NCBI GenBank assembly: GCA_937885735.1
Contig: CALABN010000261.1
Span: 1 to 9,752, forward strand
Length of the DNA: 9,752 bases
Origin: an uncultured Bacteroidota bacterium
Lineage (GTDB): Bacteria; Bacteroidota; Bacteroidia; Bacteroidales; SZUA-534
Reading direction: 5' to 3'
A program made the position numbers and the translations under genes. Below are positions 8,141 through 9,752 of this stretch, piece after piece (position 1 is the first letter of the stretch; each line of letters begins with the position of its first letter). Under the pieces are notes generated by a model. It worked only from the letters and a program-made list of their open reading frames with translations, did not search any database and was not told where the DNA came from.

Positions 8141-9274
8141 ATGATTAAACGAAAGTTGCAAATATTTGAGGATGAGAGTGTTTTTCTGTTTGGTGCGCGT
8201 CAAACAGGAAAGACAACATTGCTGATGCAACAGTTTCCTGATGCCATTTATTACGATTTGCTGGATACAGATTTGCTGTTTCGTTTGAAACAACGGCCTT
8301 CGCTGTTGCGTGAAATGCTTGAAGGCAAGCCAGATGGAACTCTTGTGGTAATTGATGAAATACAGCAGGTCCCTGAATTGCTCAATGAGATACATATGCT
8401 TATCAGCAGAAAGGGCTTCAGGTTTGTGTTATGTGGCTCAAGTGCAAGGAAACTGCGTCGGCAAGGTGTGAATACTTTAGGTGGCAGGGCAGTACCCCAA
8501 TACCTTTTTCCTTTTGTAAGTGCCGAAGTTCCCGATTTTAATATCGATAAAGCGGTCAACAACGGAATGATGCCAAGAAATTATCTTTCAGCAAATCCTC
8601 ATAATCTGCTTAAGGCGTACGTGTCGGTATATTTGAGGGAGGAAATCCAGGCAGAGTCGTTGGTGCGTAATCTGAAAAATTTCGCAAGATTTTTGGAGGT
8701 GTCTGCCATTACTGACGGCGAGATGGTGAATTTCCAAAACATTGCACAGGATTGTGGTGTAAGTGCCAATACTGCAAAGGAATATTTTCAGATACTTGAA
8801 GATACGCTTTTGGGATTTTTTGTGCCCGCTTACACTAAAACAGTGAAACGCAAGGTGGTGCAGGCGCCTAAATTCTACCTGTTCGACGTTGGTGTCACCA
8901 ATTACCTTTTGGGGCGCCACGAGTTGAAACGTGGCAGTGTGGAATATGGACATTCGTTTGAACACTTTGTTGTGCAGGAACTGATTGCTTATTTAAGTTA
9001 CACCGACAACGAAAACAAGATGTCATATTGGAGAACCTATACGCAAATTGAAGTGGATGTTGTATTGGGTGACGCTAAGGTGGCAATAGAGATTAAGTCG
9101 GCTGAAGAAATTATGAATAAGCATTTGAAGGGTCTGAAGGCATTTCGTGATGAACATCCAAATGCAAGGCTCATTGTTGTCTCACTCGATAAACTTACAC
9201 GCATAGCCGACAATATTGAAATCATTTACATATATGATTTCTTGAAAATGCTGTGGAATGGACAGATAATATGA
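8141..9274 (+). CDS. AAA+ ATPase of the AAA_14/DUF4143 type
   Basis: The 377-residue protein has an N-terminal AAA_14 ATPase: Walker A GARQTGKTT (18-26), Walker B VVIDEIQ (69-75) and a sensor-like CGSSARKL (98-105). A winged-helix-like segment follows (about 198-227, FQNIAQDCGVSANTAKEYF). The C-terminal part has GHSFEHFVVQEL and then EVDVVLGDAKVAIEIK (304-319), the spacing of a PD-(D/E)xK nuclease-like core (Asp306, Glu317, Lys319) as seen in DUF4143 proteins. Length is normal for the family (about 370-420). These ATPases are abundant in Bacteroidota and archaea, and their role is not settled; a toxin, defence or DNA-handling function has only been guessed. The start at 8141 is chosen because the -7 box lies between it and the upstream ATG. 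The gene stands alone, with a tandem-repeat operator region and flanking 27-bp direct repeats, which suggests gain by insertion. Confidence 0.92.
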   Translation: MIKRKLQIFEDESVFLFGARQTGKTTLLMQQFPDAIYYDLLDTDLLFRLKQRPSLLREMLEGKPDGTLVVIDEIQQVPELLNEIHMLISRKGFRFVLCGSSARKLRRQGVNTLGGRAVPQYLFPFVSAEVPDFNIDKAVNNGMMPRNYLSANPHNLLKAYVSVYLREEIQAESLVRNLKNFARFLEVSAITDGEMVNFQNIAQDCGVSANTAKEYFQILEDTLLGFFVPAYTKTVKRKVVQAPKFYLFDVGVTNYLLGRHELKRGSVEYGHSFEHFVVQELIAYLSYTDNENKMSYWRTYTQIEVDVVLGDAKVAIEIKSAEEIMNKHLKGLKAFRDEHPNARLIVVSLDKLTRIADNIEIIYIYDFLKMLWNGQII

Positions 9275-9325
9275 CGGCTAAATTGTACAAGCATTGCTCT
9301 GCCGACGACGAAAATGTTATGAGGC

Positions 9326-9352
9326 AGGCGTGGTGTTCAAGTTCTAGAATGA
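9326..9352 (+). repeat. Direct repeat copy 2, downstream of the ATPase gene
   Basis: This is a near-identical copy of 7903-7929, starting 51 bases past the ATPase stop. Read in the DUF3078 frame it gives GVVFKF and a TAG stop (9345-9347). The sequence just upstream (9301-9325) is only weakly reminiscent of the DUF3078 gene, for example a GACGACGA run and ATGA before the repeat, so it may be a decayed gene tail rather than a simple target-site duplication. No open gene is attached to it. Confidence 0.88.
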
Positions 9353-9370
9353 ATGCCTTCCGCAACAAAA

Positions 9371-9405
9371 AAAACGGGAATGAAACACCGTTTCATTCCC
9401 GTTTT
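9371..9405. terminator. Strong bidirectional terminator
   Basis: AAAACGGGAATGAAAC (9371-9386) pairs perfectly with 9390-9405 around the loop ACC, a 16-bp stem with A- and T-runs at the ends. A further GCAAC/GTTGC pairing (9362-9366 with 9408-9412) lies outside an internal loop. It lies between the rightward ATPase gene and the leftward small gene and can serve both. It starts 24 bases past the TAG of repeat copy 2, a normal distance for a terminator of the DUF3078 gene before any insertion. Confidence 0.95.
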
Positions 9406-9424
9406 CTGTTGCAGTAGCGTGTCG

Positions 9425-9622
9425 CTAATTCAACATCATCTCAACAGTTCCAATGCTGTCAGTGCGTTTGGCTTTGTGAGCCTTTGCAAACGCCATTATG
9501 TTCTTTATTGCGTTGTCCGACGGACTGAACTTCTCATTCACGCAATTGTCTAAAAATGATTCGGCCTCATTGCCGATTTGTACTTTGTTGAGTTTAAAAA
9601 TAATAGTAGAACGTTTCGCCAT
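9425..9622 (-). CDS. Small uncharacterised protein, 65 residues
   Basis: The product starts MAKRSTIIFKLNKV and ends TVEMMLN. It has no signal peptide, membrane segment or cysteine pair; the single Cys is in FLDNCVNEKF. The N-terminal part is basic and beta-like, followed by an amphipathic helix (NAIKNIMAFAKAHKAK). It resembles small hypothetical proteins I associate with Bacteroidales genomes, but no function is known to me. The ATG at 9622 is chosen over the in-frame ATG at 9730, because the 36 extra codons are Phe- and Leu-rich, come from a very AT-rich stretch and look like untranslated upstream DNA. A one-mismatch -7 box (AATATTTG on the minus strand, 9671-9678) would give a leader of about 40 bases, but there is no -33 match. 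The stop lies 19 bases from the shared terminator. Confidence 0.7.
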   Translation of the reverse strand: MAKRSTIIFKLNKVQIGNEAESFLDNCVNEKFSPSDNAIKNIMAFAKAHKAKRTDSIGTVEMMLN

Positions 9623-9752
9623 AGGCAGTAAGATTTGTAATAGTTGCAAGTTGAAAACGCAGTTTTTACACAAATATTTTGTCGTTGAGAAAAAAAATAT
9701 TCGGAAAAAATCAATTTCTTTTTGTGCCAATCATAAAAACAGCATCAATATG
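9623..9752. other. AT-rich upstream region at the right edge
   Basis: This stretch is very AT-rich (A-runs at 9690-9710) and probably holds the promoter of the small leftward gene. The last three bases of the window are ATG on the plus strand and could begin a rightward gene, but nothing follows to support it. Confidence 0.4.

Noticed and set aside
7901..8395. Minus-strand open frame of 164 codons across the tandem repeats
   Set aside because: It overlaps the ATPase gene start and the DUF3078 stop, its sequence is repeat-derived and low in protein-like features, and the plus-strand gene has clear domains.
7930..9325. Terminal inverted repeats of a classical transposon at the cassette ends
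   Set aside because: Comparing the left edge with the reverse complement of the right edge shows no matching ends, and no transposase is encoded.
9353..9553. Rightward open frame of 66 codons
   Set aside because: It runs through the hairpin terminator and antisense to the small leftward gene, which has the better protein-like sequence.

Overview
The window looks like chromosomal DNA of a Bacteroidota bacterium, most likely order Bacteroidales. The evidence is an AT-leaning composition, secreted and outer-membrane proteins typical of that phylum (a DUF3078 protein, a TlpA-like lipoprotein, a small beta-barrel), start codons without clear Shine-Dalgarno sequences, and at least three good matches to the Bacteroidales -7 promoter box TAnnTTTG just upstream of genes. 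No RNA genes, integrases, transposases or CRISPR arrays are visible.

Left part (1-2740): A short left flank may hold the start of a leftward gene that leaves the window. A bidirectional hairpin terminator (202-234) closes a leftward ABC-F ATPase gene (268-1881, YbiT-like). That gene and the rightward small outer-membrane beta-barrel gene (2007-2666) diverge from about 75 bp holding two Bacteroidales-type promoters. The barrel gene converges on a leftward lipoprotein gene, with a shared bidirectional terminator between them (2681-2717).

Middle part (2741-7924): A 659-residue thioredoxin-fold lipoprotein (2741-4720, leftward) is preceded by a leftward gene for a fusion of a cytidylyltransferase-like domain to a GHMP-type sugar kinase domain (4928-6070). 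The fusion is plausibly a two-step activator of a sugar for envelope glycan. Diverging from it is a rightward gene for a 555-residue secreted DUF3078 protein with a long extra N-terminal half (6257-7924).

Right part (7925-9752): A rightward AAA+ ATPase of the AAA_14/DUF4143 type (8141-9274) sits alone. Its promoter is preceded by three tandem 32-bp units, two of which carry an internal inverted repeat. The last 22 bases of the DUF3078 gene plus 5 bases beyond its stop are repeated (26 of 27 identical) just after the ATPase gene, and a strong terminator follows that second copy. The ATPase with its repeat operator therefore looks like a 1.4-kb cassette placed between the DUF3078 gene and its original terminator. 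A small conserved-looking leftward gene (9425-9622) closes the window.

The two points most worth a second look are this repeat-bounded ATPase cassette and the ABC-F protein, in which three degenerate motifs all fall on the same one of its two ATP sites.
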